Numbered from the stretch's first letter, positions 8,987-17,518 are shown. The stretch is DNA of 64,000 bases from an uncultured Burkholderiales bacterium (GCA_903932865.1 CAIZHQ010000007.1:1-64000), one strand, 5' to 3'. The notes: generated by a model from the letters alone, not told the origin. Program-made: numbers and translations.

Positions 8987-10189
8987 TCAGGATGCCTGTT
9001 GTTGATCGGTTTGCTTGGGCGAAAACAAGGCGTCAATTCGTGTGCTGCTGTGTCCCATCCCCAAAAGAACCTCGCGTGTGTGTTCACCCAAGCGGGGGGG
9101 GGGGCGACGTGCGGCGGGTAATTCACCGATCGCTTTGAGTGAAAAGCGTGGCATCGTGATGAGCCCTGCAGACGAGTGCTCCATTTGCTCACTCAGATTT
9201 GCCTCAACATAAGGCGGGGTGCGCACTACCTCGGCGTAGTTATTGATGGGGCCACAAATGATGTCAGCAGTCTCGAGCGCCTTGATCCACGCCTCCTTGG
9301 TTTGGAGACGCATCCGACATTCCAGTGCCATTACCAACTCCGCCCGGTGCTGAATTCGGCCAGCGAGTTCCATAAAGCGTGGATCTGTCAGTAACTCTGG
9401 CACCCCAACGATTTCACACAAGGCCTTCCACCGTGCGGGTTGGTAGGCCGCCACCATGATCCAGCCGTCAGCGCAACGCAAGGCTTCATTGGGGGCTGCA
9501 TAGGGGGCCGCACTGCCTATGCGTTCGGGGATGATCTGATCAGCAAGATAGGCTGCCAGTGCCGACTGCTGGAGGGCGACAGCACTGCCGAACATACTGA
9601 CATCAAGGTGCTGGCCTGTTCCAGTTTTTTCGCGTTGCGTTAGGGCGGCCAATACGCTCACCGCAGCCAAATAGCCTGTCACGATGTCCACTACTGGGAC
9701 CTGAATCTTGCAAGGCGGTGCATCGGCTGACCCGGTCACACTCATCAGCCCCGCGACTGCCTGGATGACGCCATCAACACCGGGCTTGTCTTTCCAAGGG
9801 CCGCTCTGGCCATAGGCTGACACAGAGCAATAAATCAGGCGCTGATTGTGTTGTTGAAGCTTCTCATGTCCCAGGCCAAGTCGCTCCATGACGCCAGGCC
9901 GAAAACTCTCCACCACCACATCTGCCTCCTGCAGGAGCTCCCGACATATCTGCAGGTGCGCCTGGTTTTTAAGGTCAAGTGCGATGCTGCGCTTGTTCCT
10001 GTTCATCGACATGAAAGTGACGCTCTCGCCATCAATCCATGGAACAAAGGCGCGCCCAAGTTCGCCACTGGGGGACTCGACTTTGATCACGTCAGCGCCC
10101 AAGTCGGCGAGCATCATGGTGCAAGTAGGTCCAGCCGCAATCTGCGTGAAATCTATGACCTTGAGTCCACTTAGAGACTGTGAAAGCAT
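8987..10189 (-). CDS. CaiB/BaiF-family (class III) CoA-transferase
   Basis: A 400-aa class III CoA-transferase that moves CoA from a donor thioester to a carboxylate. The N-terminal signature (LSGLKVIDFTQIAAGPTCTMMLADLGADVIKVESP) and the KPGVDGVIQAVAGL segment carrying the probable catalytic aspartate are clear. I chose the ATG giving MLSQSLSGLK; the open frame extends 32 codons further but has no homology-like sequence there. It is likely the CoA-activating step of the operon, since no AMP-forming ligase is encoded in it. Confidence 0.92.
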   Translation of the reverse strand: MLSQSLSGLKVIDFTQIAAGPTCTMMLADLGADVIKVESPSGELGRAFVPWIDGESVTFMSMNRNKRSIALDLKNQAHLQICRELLQEADVVVESFRPGVMERLGLGHEKLQQHNQRLIYCSVSAYGQSGPWKDKPGVDGVIQAVAGLMSVTGSADAPPCKIQVPVVDIVTGYLAAVSVLAALTQREKTGTGQHLDVSMFGSAVALQQSALAAYLADQIIPERIGSAAPYAAPNEALRCADGWIMVAAYQPARWKALCEIVGVPELLTDPRFMELAGRIQHRAELVMALECRMRLQTKEAWIKALETADIICGPINNYAEVVRTPPYVEANLSEQMEHSSAGLITMPRFSLKAIGELPAARRPPPRLGEHTREVLLGMGHSSTRIDALFSPKQTDQQQAS

Positions 10190-10217
10190 TTTTATGTTCC
10201 GAAGAAAAGTAAGTGGC

Positions 10218-11228
10218 TCATGAGCCTCGAATGTTGTTTTCACGAATGATTCGCGACCATTTTTCGGTCTCCAACCGCAAGGCACCGGCGGATTCGGTTG
10301 GCGACAAAGTCAAAGCTTCGAAGCCGATTCCAGACAAGTACGCTTTCATTTCCGAGCTGCTAATGACGCGGTCAATGGCTGTCCGAAGGCGTTGAATCAC
10401 ATCAATCGGTGTTCCTCGTGGCACCACCACGTGGTACCAAAATCCCGCTTCAAAGCCATCAACACCACTCTCGGCGATGGTTGGAATTTCACTGGCCAGT
10501 TGCGACCGGGTGGCGGAAGCCACGCCCAGAATTTTCAATTTGCCGCTACGGGCGTGCGGCAATAGGGAAGGGAGCCCGAGCATGGCGACAGGAATGTGCC
10601 CGCCCAGCAGATCGTTCAGCGCTGGAGCGGTACCCCGATACGGTGCATGAACCAGTGGTGCGCCAGTCATGGCGGAAAAATGAATGCCGGCAAGATGCAT
10701 GGGCGACGCGATGCCCACGGAGGCGTAAGCCAATGGAGTGGACAACCTACTTTTGGCGTAACTGATGAACTCTCTTATATTTTTTACAGGGACGTTATTT
10801 CCTACCGCGAGCGCAATCGGTGAACTGGCCAACGTTGATACAAAAACGAGATCCTGGCTTGGGTTAAACGACAGGTTGTCGTACAGCAGTGGCAACAGGG
10901 GGTCGCTGTTGCCACCTATTCCCATGGTGTATCCGTCAGGCGCAGCCCGGGCCACTTCAGCCAGTCCGATCGTTGTACCTGCGCCGGCCTTGTTGTCAAC
11001 AATGACCGCATGCCCCAGCGCGGCAGACAAGCGCTGCGCAAGCGCACGCGCCACGGTGTCAGTCCCGCCCCCAGGAGGAAACGGCACAATCATTTTCATG
11101 CTCTTGTTGGGGTAGCTTGCTTGAGCCATCAGTGGCAAGCTTGACACGATTAACGCACCAGTAGCCATCATTTGAATAGCGCTGCGCCGTGTTGGCGACT
11201 TGGTGGTCGGGAGAATTTTCTTGCTCAT
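10218..11228 (-). CDS. Bug-family (tripartite tricarboxylate) periplasmic binding protein
   Basis: A 336-aa extracytoplasmic solute receptor of the Bug/TctC family. A twin-arginine-like leader (TRRSAIQMMATGALIVSSLPLMAQA) precedes the family opening YPNKSMKMIVPFPPGGGTDTVARALAQRLSAALG, and the conserved VDNKAGAGTTIG follows. The start overlaps the SDR stop by ATGA. No TctA/TctB membrane partners are present in the window, which is common for these receptors; it may feed another transporter or act as a sensor. Having a Bug receptor and a full ABC importer in one operon is noteworthy. Confidence 0.93.
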   Translation of the reverse strand: MSKKILPTTKSPTRRSAIQMMATGALIVSSLPLMAQASYPNKSMKMIVPFPPGGGTDTVARALAQRLSAALGHAVIVDNKAGAGTTIGLAEVARAAPDGYTMGIGGNSDPLLPLLYDNLSFNPSQDLVFVSTLASSPIALAVGNNVPVKNIREFISYAKSRLSTPLAYASVGIASPMHLAGIHFSAMTGAPLVHAPYRGTAPALNDLLGGHIPVAMLGLPSLLPHARSGKLKILGVASATRSQLASEIPTIAESGVDGFEAGFWYHVVVPRGTPIDVIQRLRTAIDRVISSSEMKAYLSGIGFEALTLSPTESAGALRLETEKWSRIIRENNIRGS

Positions 11229-12016
11229 ACAGAGACACTGCTTAAACTGCGCCCGCCACACACGTAAAGCAATTGGCCAGTGATATACGTCGATGCAGGT
11301 TGTGAAAAAAATCGGACAGCGTTGGCGACATCTTCAGGTTGTCCGATACGTTGGACAGGAACCGAGCGTTTGAGGTCTTCAACGACTTTTTCTGTCAGGG
11401 TCTGAAAGAGTGGGGTCTCGGTGATGCCCGGTGCAATGGCATTGGCCGTGATGCCGTAACGGGCATATTCAAGTGCCAGACTGCGAGTGAAGCTGACCAC
11501 GGCACCCTTGGATGCCGAATAACTTGCTTGGCCGCGGTTACCGAGCCAAGCTCGAGATGAAATATTGATGATCCGCCCAAAGCGTTGATCCACCATATGA
11601 GGCAGTACAGCCTTTGCACAGATGAACTGAGAGTTGAGGTTAGTCTCGACAACGCGTTGCCAGAAATCGAGCGTCATCTTCTCTATCAGTTTGTCGCCGC
11701 CAATGCCGGCGTTATTGACCAGAATATCGACGCGTCCGGTTGTGTTGTGCAAGCGAGCGACCGCAAGCTCTACATCGTCCTGTGATGTCACGCTAACCTG
11801 CTGTGCGAAGACCTCAGCGCCCATTTGTTGCAACTCCGTGGTTGCCTGCGCCAAAGCAGTGATGTCAATGTCCCAAATGGCGATGCGGCAACCCTGACTG
11901 GCCAAGTCCTTCGCTATGCCAAGGCCGATTCCTTTTGCCCCACCGGTCACGATAGCGGTCAGTCCCTTAAGGGATTGTGGAATAGGTATGGCAGGTTCTT
12001 TTTTGCTGTCAGTCAT
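11225..12016 (-). CDS. Short-chain dehydrogenase/reductase (FabG-like)
   Basis: A 263-aa classical SDR. The Rossmann motif TGGAKGIG is near residue 24, NNAGIGG marks the active-site Asn region, and the catalytic Tyr/Lys are in YSASKGAV, followed by the IAPGITETPLF loop. It probably interconverts a 3-hydroxyacyl-CoA and a 3-ketoacyl-CoA, which fits between the hydratase and the thiolase. It overlaps the Bug gene by ATGA and follows the thiolase gene by 15 bp. Confidence 0.92.
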   Translation of the reverse strand: MTDSKKEPAIPIPQSLKGLTAIVTGGAKGIGLGIAKDLASQGCRIAIWDIDITALAQATTELQQMGAEVFAQQVSVTSQDDVELAVARLHNTTGRVDILVNNAGIGGDKLIEKMTLDFWQRVVETNLNSQFICAKAVLPHMVDQRFGRIINISSRAWLGNRGQASYSASKGAVVSFTRSLALEYARYGITANAIAPGITETPLFQTLTEKVVEDLKRSVPVQRIGQPEDVANAVRFFSQPASTYITGQLLYVCGGRSLSSVSV

Positions 12017-12031
12017 TGTGAATTTCCAGGT

Positions 12032-13168
12032 CTAAGTTGAAAATATGTGAATTGAGCAGGCTGCGTGGTCTACGCCCCAGATGCCACCACCTGTCACCTG
12101 ACTCAGGCCTAAGCGGGCACCTTGCACTTGGCGCTTGCCCGCGCGTTGTTGAAGTTGCTCGCAGATTTCAACGATCTGAGCCACACCCGTGGCACCAGGT
12201 GGATGACCCTTTGCAAGCAGACCACCGCTCGGGTTGACGGGAATGCGGCCGCCCAGCGAAGTAGCGCCGCTCGTCAACAGGTGCTGCGCCTCGCCTCGTT
12301 TGCACAAGCCCAAGGCTTCGTAATAAAGCAGCTCCGATATCGTGAAAGCATCATGGAGTTCGATGAGGCTCAGGTCCTCGGGGCCCACGCCTGCCTGCTC
12401 ATAGGCTAGGCGTGCTGCGCGCGCCGTAATCTCCGCTTCGGTCATATCGACGGGGCCCGTCTCGAATACACCAGACTGAACCACCGAGGCCAATACACGG
12501 ACAGGTTTCGCCAGTCCCTTGCCCGGCTTATTGGTCAGTACGACCGCTGCCGCACCATCCACAACACCTGGGCAGCATTGCAGTAAGGTGAGAGGCTCTG
12601 CGACAGGGCGAGAGGCCAGCACCTCCTCGTTAGTGACAACTTTGCAAAATGTAGCGATTGGATTCAAGGCGCCATGCCGCCGGTTTTTGACCGAGACTTC
12701 TGCAAGCACTTGCGGTGACACGCTGTAGTCGTGCATGTAGCGGTGTGCACGCATCGCATAGAGTGCGGGCATAACCATACCTCGGCGGTTATTCCAGTCA
12801 CGCTGACCCAGCGGCAGTGCCCCCCCGCCCAGCGTACTGAGTTGATCCATGCCAAACACCAGCACGGTGTCATTCTTGCCCGATTGAATGGCGTCAAGTG
12901 CCAACTGGAAGGCAGTCGCACCGCTGGAGCAGGCGTTGTCTATATTGAAAACAGCTTGGCCATTCGTATGTAATTCGCGCAAAGCACGCTGGCCTGGAAG
13001 GTGTCCGCCTGCGGCATTCCCGCAGTAAAAGGCATCGACATCTTTGATCGTGATGCCCGCATCACGCAGTGCCTCCATTACGGCGAATTGAGCCAGTACT
13101 TCTTCGGTCAAGTGGGGGAACTTTCCGAAGGCTGAAATACCTACGCCTGAGATGACCACTTCACTCAT
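12032..13168 (-). CDS. Thiolase of the SCP-x / non-classical acetyl-CoA acetyltransferase type
   Basis: A 378-aa thiolase-fold enzyme with nucleophile Cys80 (NIDNACSSGA), the HDAFT motif in LIELHDAFTISEL, and GHPPGATG near the C-terminus. This HDxF plus GHPxGATG pattern is typical of SCP-x-like thiolases, which usually work on branched or sterol-type side chains and are commonly paired with an OB-fold partner. That partner gene overlaps its start by ATGA here. It probably carries out the final thiolytic or retro-aldol cleavage of the pathway. Confidence 0.92.
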   Translation of the reverse strand: MSEVVISGVGISAFGKFPHLTEEVLAQFAVMEALRDAGITIKDVDAFYCGNAAGGHLPGQRALRELHTNGQAVFNIDNACSSGATAFQLALDAIQSGKNDTVLVFGMDQLSTLGGGALPLGQRDWNNRRGMVMPALYAMRAHRYMHDYSVSPQVLAEVSVKNRRHGALNPIATFCKVVTNEEVLASRPVAEPLTLLQCCPGVVDGAAAVVLTNKPGKGLAKPVRVLASVVQSGVFETGPVDMTEAEITARAARLAYEQAGVGPEDLSLIELHDAFTISELLYYEALGLCKRGEAQHLLTSGATSLGGRIPVNPSGGLLAKGHPPGATGVAQIVEICEQLQQRAGKRQVQGARLGLSQVTGGGIWGVDHAACSIHIFST

Positions 13169-13545
13169 GGTGTGGCTCCTGCGGCCTCTTGGAAAGCGTA
13201 ATCGGCTGAGCCATCTGGCAAGCTGTGATGTACCACTTGCATGGTTGCCCCAAGGCTTGGCTCTTTCCCTGCCTCATAGAGCATGGGTCCAAAAGCTCGA
13301 ACGCCGGGCTCAAAGTCCACCATGGCGAGTGCGTAAGGGCCACGCTCGCGATCTACGTGAACGATGCTGTAGGTGTAAAGCACGCCCTTGGGGCCCAAAA
13401 GTATTTCTTGATCCGGCGTCTCACCCAGGAAAAATTCCGCTGGCGGAAACTGCCAATCGAGGTGGTCTGCTTTGCGACTTGCAAGCAAAGTCAAGCCTTC
13501 CTGTGTTTCGACAATATGGCTTTTTGATCGCTTGTTAATCATCAT
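13165..13545 (-). CDS. OB-fold (DUF35-type) thiolase partner protein
   Basis: About 126 aa with the DUF35 OB-fold core (GVLYTYSIVHVDRERGPYALAMVDFEPGVRAFGPM). Proteins of this type form complexes with SCP-x-like thiolases, and the stop overlaps the thiolase start. The usual N-terminal zinc-ribbon cysteines are missing; the protein has no Cys at all. The start is uncertain: I prefer the ATG at 13545, while a GTG at 13602 adds 19 residues. Neither has a good ribosome site. It is the first gene of the 13-gene operon. Confidence 0.75.
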   Translation of the reverse strand: MMINKRSKSHIVETQEGLTLLASRKADHLDWQFPPAEFFLGETPDQEILLGPKGVLYTYSIVHVDRERGPYALAMVDFEPGVRAFGPMLYEAGKEPSLGATMQVVHHSLPDGSADYAFQEAAGATP

Positions 13546-13603
13546 TCTGGCTGCGTCCGCATCATTGAGTAAGTGCTTGAACTTTAGGTGCGGATAGCGC
13601 ACT

Positions 13604-13646
13604 AATCAATGCATGATTTCTCTGCTATTTGTTTAGACAGGCTAAA
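13604..13646. promoter_or_regulatory. Putative LysR operator in divergent promoter
   Basis: Between the LysR gene and the operon lies TTTAG-N5-CTAAA (13632-13646), a perfect dyad of the T-N11-A class recognised by LysR regulators. A second dyad, AATCA-N5-TGATT, occupies 13604-13618. The first is centred about 94 bp before the preferred operon start and 16 bp before the LysR ATG, which would suit activation one way and autorepression the other. The same TTTAG-N5-CTAAA core recurs before the iron-ADH gene. Confidence 0.5.
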
Positions 13647-13654
13647 ATATAAAC

Positions 13655-14548
13655 ATGCAAAGATCACACCTCCCCCTGCTCGGATTACGTGCCTTCGAGG
13701 CTACGGCTCGTCACCTGAGTGTTTCCAAAGCTGCAATGGAGTTGTGCGTGACGCCCGGCGCCATCAGTCAGCAGGTCAAGCTCTTGGAGGAAAGTATTGG
13801 GGTAGCGCTCATTCAGAGAAGCGGCCGCGCTATTGAGCTCACTGACGCCGGTCTGCTCTTGCAACCCCAACTGACACAGGCCCTGGACTGGATCAGCGTG
13901 GCACTCGACTCGGTGACCAGAAAACGCAGCAAATCCACCATCAAACTGACACTGTTGCCCACGCTGGCTGAAAAGTGGCTGATGCCCAGGTTGGCAAGAT
14001 TTCACGGCGCTCACCCTGAGCTGGACATTCAAATAATGACCAGCTTCCGATCCGTGGAGTTGGAGGAGGAGGATGTGGACATGGCCTCATGGATCGGCCC
14101 TAATCTTCCGCCAGGCGTCAGCGGTGTACGCTTGTTTGATGATGAATTTATGCCGGTGTGTAGTCCGGCACTGTTGAATGGGCCTATTCCCCTGCACAAG
14201 CCGAGTGATCTGGCCCGCTTCACGCTGCTCAAAGCGGTACCGCGGGCTGACTATTGGAGTGCCTGGTTAACGCAAGTCGGTGAACCAGATCTCAAGGCGG
14301 CCCACAGTCTGTCGTTCGGAAGTTCTTCCCTGGCCATTCAGGCGGCGATTGATGGTGTGGGCATTGCACTGGTTCAGTACGCCTACATCAAGACCAACCT
14401 TGCGGCAGGTACGCTCGTAGCGCCTTTTGACGTCAAGGTCCGCGGCAAGAACGGCTACTACTTAGGCTGGTCTGCTGCGAGACCCGTAAGCGAGGCTTTG
14501 GCACTTTTTCGAGACTGGATTCTTGAGGAGGTGAGTCGGCCAGACTGA
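13655..14548 (+). CDS. LysR-type transcriptional regulator (GcvA-like)
   Basis: A 297-aa LysR regulator. The N-terminal winged helix (residues 5-63: PLLGLRAFEATARHLSVSKAAMELCVTPGAISQQVKLLEE) is of the GcvA/AmpR subgroup, and the remainder is the periplasmic-binding-like effector domain. It is transcribed away from the 13-gene catabolic operon and converges on the iron-ADH gene 10 bp downstream. The location makes it the likely regulator of the operon, sensing a substrate or intermediate. The inducer is unknown. Confidence 0.93.
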   Translation: MQRSHLPLLGLRAFEATARHLSVSKAAMELCVTPGAISQQVKLLEESIGVALIQRSGRAIELTDAGLLLQPQLTQALDWISVALDSVTRKRSKSTIKLTLLPTLAEKWLMPRLARFHGAHPELDIQIMTSFRSVELEEEDVDMASWIGPNLPPGVSGVRLFDDEFMPVCSPALLNGPIPLHKPSDLARFTLLKAVPRADYWSAWLTQVGEPDLKAAHSLSFGSSSLAIQAAIDGVGIALVQYAYIKTNLAAGTLVAPFDVKVRGKNGYYLGWSAARPVSEALALFRDWILEEVSRPD

Positions 14549-14558
14549 GCTCAGCTTA

Positions 14559-15803
14559 TCAACGCAGGCTGACCGCCTCTTCAATGGCTTTCAGAATGAG
14601 CCCGGCGTGACCATCAAGATAGCGATCGTGGTTTGCGTTGAAATTTTTCAGTGCAAACTTGAGCAAGGTCGGGGCGTGCTCTAGGGGTATGGCGACTTCC
14701 TCCAGGGGCGTCTGCCAGCCCAGCAGATCGAAGTGCGCCTGAACTGCATGGGCCACTTTGTCGCCCAGTTGCACATCCTGCGGCTGAACCTGCAGGTCCA
14801 GTGCGGCGCCAATGGCCGCCGTGACCTTCGGGCAAAGGTGCCCGAGGTGCCGAATCACTGCAGGCGCCATACCCGCATAGCCGTGCGACTGTGTGATACC
14901 GGGGTATCGATTGAAGAGCGCGACCGAGACCGCATAGGCGGCGCGGACCAAAATGTGACACGACAAGGGTTTGCCACCATCTTCTTCGTCCCGATTTTGA
15001 AGCAGCGATGCAGCACAAAGATCAATTCGCGCAGCATGGTCAGACGGATCAACCAGGCGGGGGTAGGCATTGCGGGCCAGCCTCCAAGCCTGGTAGCGGC
15101 TGGCTTGAACCAATGGATTGGCCGTCTGTGCAGCGCCCATGCACATCAGTGCCCACCAGTAGGTTTCAAAGCTGGTCGAGCGCGCCAAGGAAACAGGGGC
15201 AGTTGCCAAGGCCGCACTGTCCCAGAAAATAGCCCGGGGTCGGGTCTTTGGATCAAAAAATTCCAGGTGATGGACATCGCCGTGGTGGCGCACTGCCGAC
15301 CCGCCCCTATTTTGAGCCGATGTGGGGGATGTCAGCACATTGAAAATCGGCACCTTGGGTGCGAGCAATTTTTGAGTCACAGGGGCTTGGCCGTCAACGT
15401 GCCGTGTCGCCATTTCCAGCAGTGGACGCTTCTCACCCATCAACATGGCGACGACCCGGGCGCCCTTGATGACGCTGCCTGCCCCGATGGCGACCAGAGC
15501 GTCAGCGCGCAACTTCAGGGCCATCTGCGCAGCCGCTTCGATGCTTTGGCTGGGCGCGCCTTCGGAAATATCTGGAAATACACCCACCAAACCGTCGCCA
15601 AGCAAGGCTGCAATTCGTTGTGTGAGTGTGGAGCGCTCATGCACGCTGCGGCCACACAGCACAAGGGCGCGGTTTGCGCCGTTGCGGGTCAACTCGTCCT
15701 TCAGGGCATCCAGTGCATCGTGTCCTGCATAGACTTTGAGTGGATAAGTGCGCGAAGTGAATTCATGTTGATTGGATCGGCTATCGGTGGTGATCATGGA
15801 CAA
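14559..15803 (-). CDS. Iron-containing alcohol dehydrogenase family protein with altered metal site
   Basis: A 414-aa protein whose layout matches group III Fe-ADH or maleylacetate-reductase proteins: an N-terminal Rossmann part (nucleotide loop AIGAGS at 105-110) and an all-helical C-terminal domain with His307 (QSHGYAGM) and His319. The family's GGGSxxDxAK reads GAGSVIKGAR, so the Asp is Lys113. The first metal segment, usually MDALTHA, reads FETYWWA, giving Glu213 and Trp217 in place of the Asp and His ligands. It may use another metal, no metal, or have lost activity. A LysR-like dyad lies upstream. Confidence 0.78.
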   Translation of the reverse strand: MSMITTDSRSNQHEFTSRTYPLKVYAGHDALDALKDELTRNGANRALVLCGRSVHERSTLTQRIAALLGDGLVGVFPDISEGAPSQSIEAAAQMALKLRADALVAIGAGSVIKGARVVAMLMGEKRPLLEMATRHVDGQAPVTQKLLAPKVPIFNVLTSPTSAQNRGGSAVRHHGDVHHLEFFDPKTRPRAIFWDSAALATAPVSLARSTSFETYWWALMCMGAAQTANPLVQASRYQAWRLARNAYPRLVDPSDHAARIDLCAASLLQNRDEEDGGKPLSCHILVRAAYAVSVALFNRYPGITQSHGYAGMAPAVIRHLGHLCPKVTAAIGAALDLQVQPQDVQLGDKVAHAVQAHFDLLGWQTPLEEVAIPLEHAPTLLKFALKNFNANHDRYLDGHAGLILKAIEEAVSLR

Positions 15804-15876
15804 GGCTTTTCAGGTTGAAGAGCCTGAAATTTTTGCTTGCCTCAAGCGCCTATGACAAGGCATGATTAATCACCCT

Positions 15877-15899
15877 ATACTTTAGTTTTGCTAAAGTAT
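15877..15899. promoter_or_regulatory. Perfect 9-bp dyad upstream of the iron-ADH gene
   Basis: Arms ATACTTTAG and CTAAAGTAT flank the 5-bp spacer TTTTG, a perfect palindrome centred 85 bp before the iron-ADH start. The core TTTAG-N5-CTAAA matches the dyad beside the LysR gene. The AT-rich stem and the absence of a T-run make an operator more likely than a terminator for the hydrolase gene that ends at 15931. Confidence 0.55.
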
Positions 15900-15930
15900 T
15901 TATCTTGGAAGTAAGCATCAAAACTTGGCG

Positions 15931-16956
15931 TCACAAAACCTTCACCACGGGTGTTCGCGATGAATAGAAATCCGTAAAGCGCGACAGGATCGACGCATGG
16001 CGATTCGGCCAGGTCTGTAAGCCACGCTCGCCATGCCCCAAGGCGTTGTGCATGAAGGCGGCAGTCAACTCGCAGGTGGCCTGTTTCACCTGCGCATTGA
16101 GTCGCAAGCCACCGGTGCCAGCCCGGTCGGTAAAGATGCTGTGCGAGCCACCAGTGAACACGGCCAGCATTTTTTGGGGGCTTCCGACCGCATCGAAAAT
16201 CGCAATGCGGTCCTCGGCTGCGCTGTAGTAGCCCGGAATCCTTATCACATCGTCGGTCGCCGTGATGTGCAAGGTAGGCAAGCGGACCGGCGTCAAGATG
16301 CCCTTGCTGGATAATTCACCATAAAAAGGGGGCGCCGATATCAATATGGCGGCTTGCAGGCGCGAATCGAGCAGATCAAGCATTTGCCCGTGCCGTTTGA
16401 CCTGGGCGCCTGCGGCCAACAGGGTGGTATTTGCACCGTAGGAGTGTCCGGCCGCCACGATGCGCTTGCTGTCGATCAAATGCCCAAGGTCGCCTCCCAA
16501 CACTTGGTTCAACGCAAAGCGCAAATCATGGGCACGAGCGATCGCCTCAGATTCCCGAGCAGCAGCGTGCAAGCGATCAACCACAGCGAAGGGGCTTCCC
16601 CCTGTCCAAACTTTACGGTCACTGCCGACATGCTGAAGGTGAAGGCTGGCAAATCCTTCGCTGGCCCAGTGCTGCCCAAGGTAGCTGTAGCTGTAGAGTG
16701 AGCCACCTATTCCATGGGAAAAAACGACGAGTGGTGCCTGGTAACTCTTGTCGGTTGCAAGCGGCAAGTACAAGCGTACTGGCACTGTTCGATTTCTCTG
16801 GCTGTCGTGCCAGTCCATATCCAACAGGCGATAGGTGAGAATTTTTGGCTCAGAAGTTATCGCATGTGCCGCCAGACCCAATGGCATGACCGCAGCGGCT
16901 GATAAAGCGCCAGTTAAGACGCTCCGGCGCGACAGCATGTCCAATGGTACTTTCAT
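15931..16956 (-). CDS. Exported alpha/beta hydrolase (PAF-acetylhydrolase/dienelactone-hydrolase-like)
   Basis: A 341-aa alpha/beta hydrolase with a twin-arginine leader (SRRSVLTGALSAAAVMPLGLAAHA), so probably periplasmic. The oxyanion segment FSHGIGG is at 79-85 and the nucleophile is Ser172 in GHSYG. Asp and His near TATDDVIRIPG and GGSHSIF could complete the triad. The fold resembles platelet-activating-factor acetylhydrolase isoform II relatives, which cleave small esters. It follows the membrane-protein gene by 13 bp and may belong to the molybdenum hydroxylase operon. The substrate is unknown. Confidence 0.82.
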   Translation of the reverse strand: MKVPLDMLSRRSVLTGALSAAAVMPLGLAAHAITSEPKILTYRLLDMDWHDSQRNRTVPVRLYLPLATDKSYQAPLVVFSHGIGGSLYSYSYLGQHWASEGFASLHLQHVGSDRKVWTGGSPFAVVDRLHAAARESEAIARAHDLRFALNQVLGGDLGHLIDSKRIVAAGHSYGANTTLLAAGAQVKRHGQMLDLLDSRLQAAILISAPPFYGELSSKGILTPVRLPTLHITATDDVIRIPGYYSAAEDRIAIFDAVGSPQKMLAVFTGGSHSIFTDRAGTGGLRLNAQVKQATCELTAAFMHNALGHGERGLQTWPNRHASILSRFTDFYSSRTPVVKVL

Positions 16957-16969
16957 TGAAGCGATCCCA

Positions 16970-17518
16970 TCACGGCTGCGAAATCAGCCATATCAGGTAG
17001 GCATCGCCGCGGCGCATTGCCGCCAGATCAAGGACCGCCGTGAAAACAGCCTGAATGGCCAGTCCCATTGCTGCGCCCCGAATGATGGTTCCGGGCGATG
17101 AGACCAGCAGCACCACAATGCTCAAGACCAACAAGCTCAGTTCAACGCCAAGGTAAATTTTGAAATTGAGGATCACCTTCTGCATCCGTGGTACCTCTTC
17201 AGATTTAATTTGTTGAGGAGCCGACTGAACCATTTGTTGCACACGCGCCGTATCCAACGGACTGCGCTGGTAGATCGTGATGCCAACGATGATCTGAAGC
17301 GCAGCCACCACCGATAGCGTGATCGCCATACCGTTGAAAAACGGCTTGCGAAGTACCAGCAGAAAGTAAGCCGACGCAGCCAGTGCCAATGCGCCGACCG
17401 CCATAAAAAGCATGCTCTCGTCTCGTTCAGCACTGAAGTAAGCGGCGATGGTTTCCATGATGTAGGTATTGGTTTGTAAGTGGGTTGGTTGACTTGGTTC
17501 TGCTGTAACCAGTGTCAC
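16970..17518 (-). CDS. Small inner-membrane protein of unknown function
   Basis: About 182 aa from a GTG that overlaps the hydroxylase stop (GTGA), or 162 aa from the ATG at 17458 giving METIAAYFSAERDES. Four hydrophobic segments are visible (LFMAVGALALAASAYFLLVL, FFNGMAITLSVVAALQIIVGI, LGVELSLLVLSIVVLLVSS, IIRGAAMGLAIQAVFTAVL) with a charged loop between the second and third. I do not recognise the family. Tight linkage to the molybdenum hydroxylase suggests an accessory or redox-partner role at the membrane, which is only inference. Confidence 0.7.
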   Translation of the reverse strand: MTLVTAEPSQPTHLQTNTYIMETIAAYFSAERDESMLFMAVGALALAASAYFLLVLRKPFFNGMAITLSVVAALQIIVGITIYQRSPLDTARVQQMVQSAPQQIKSEEVPRMQKVILNFKIYLGVELSLLVLSIVVLLVSSPGTIIRGAAMGLAIQAVFTAVLDLAAMRRGDAYLIWLISQP

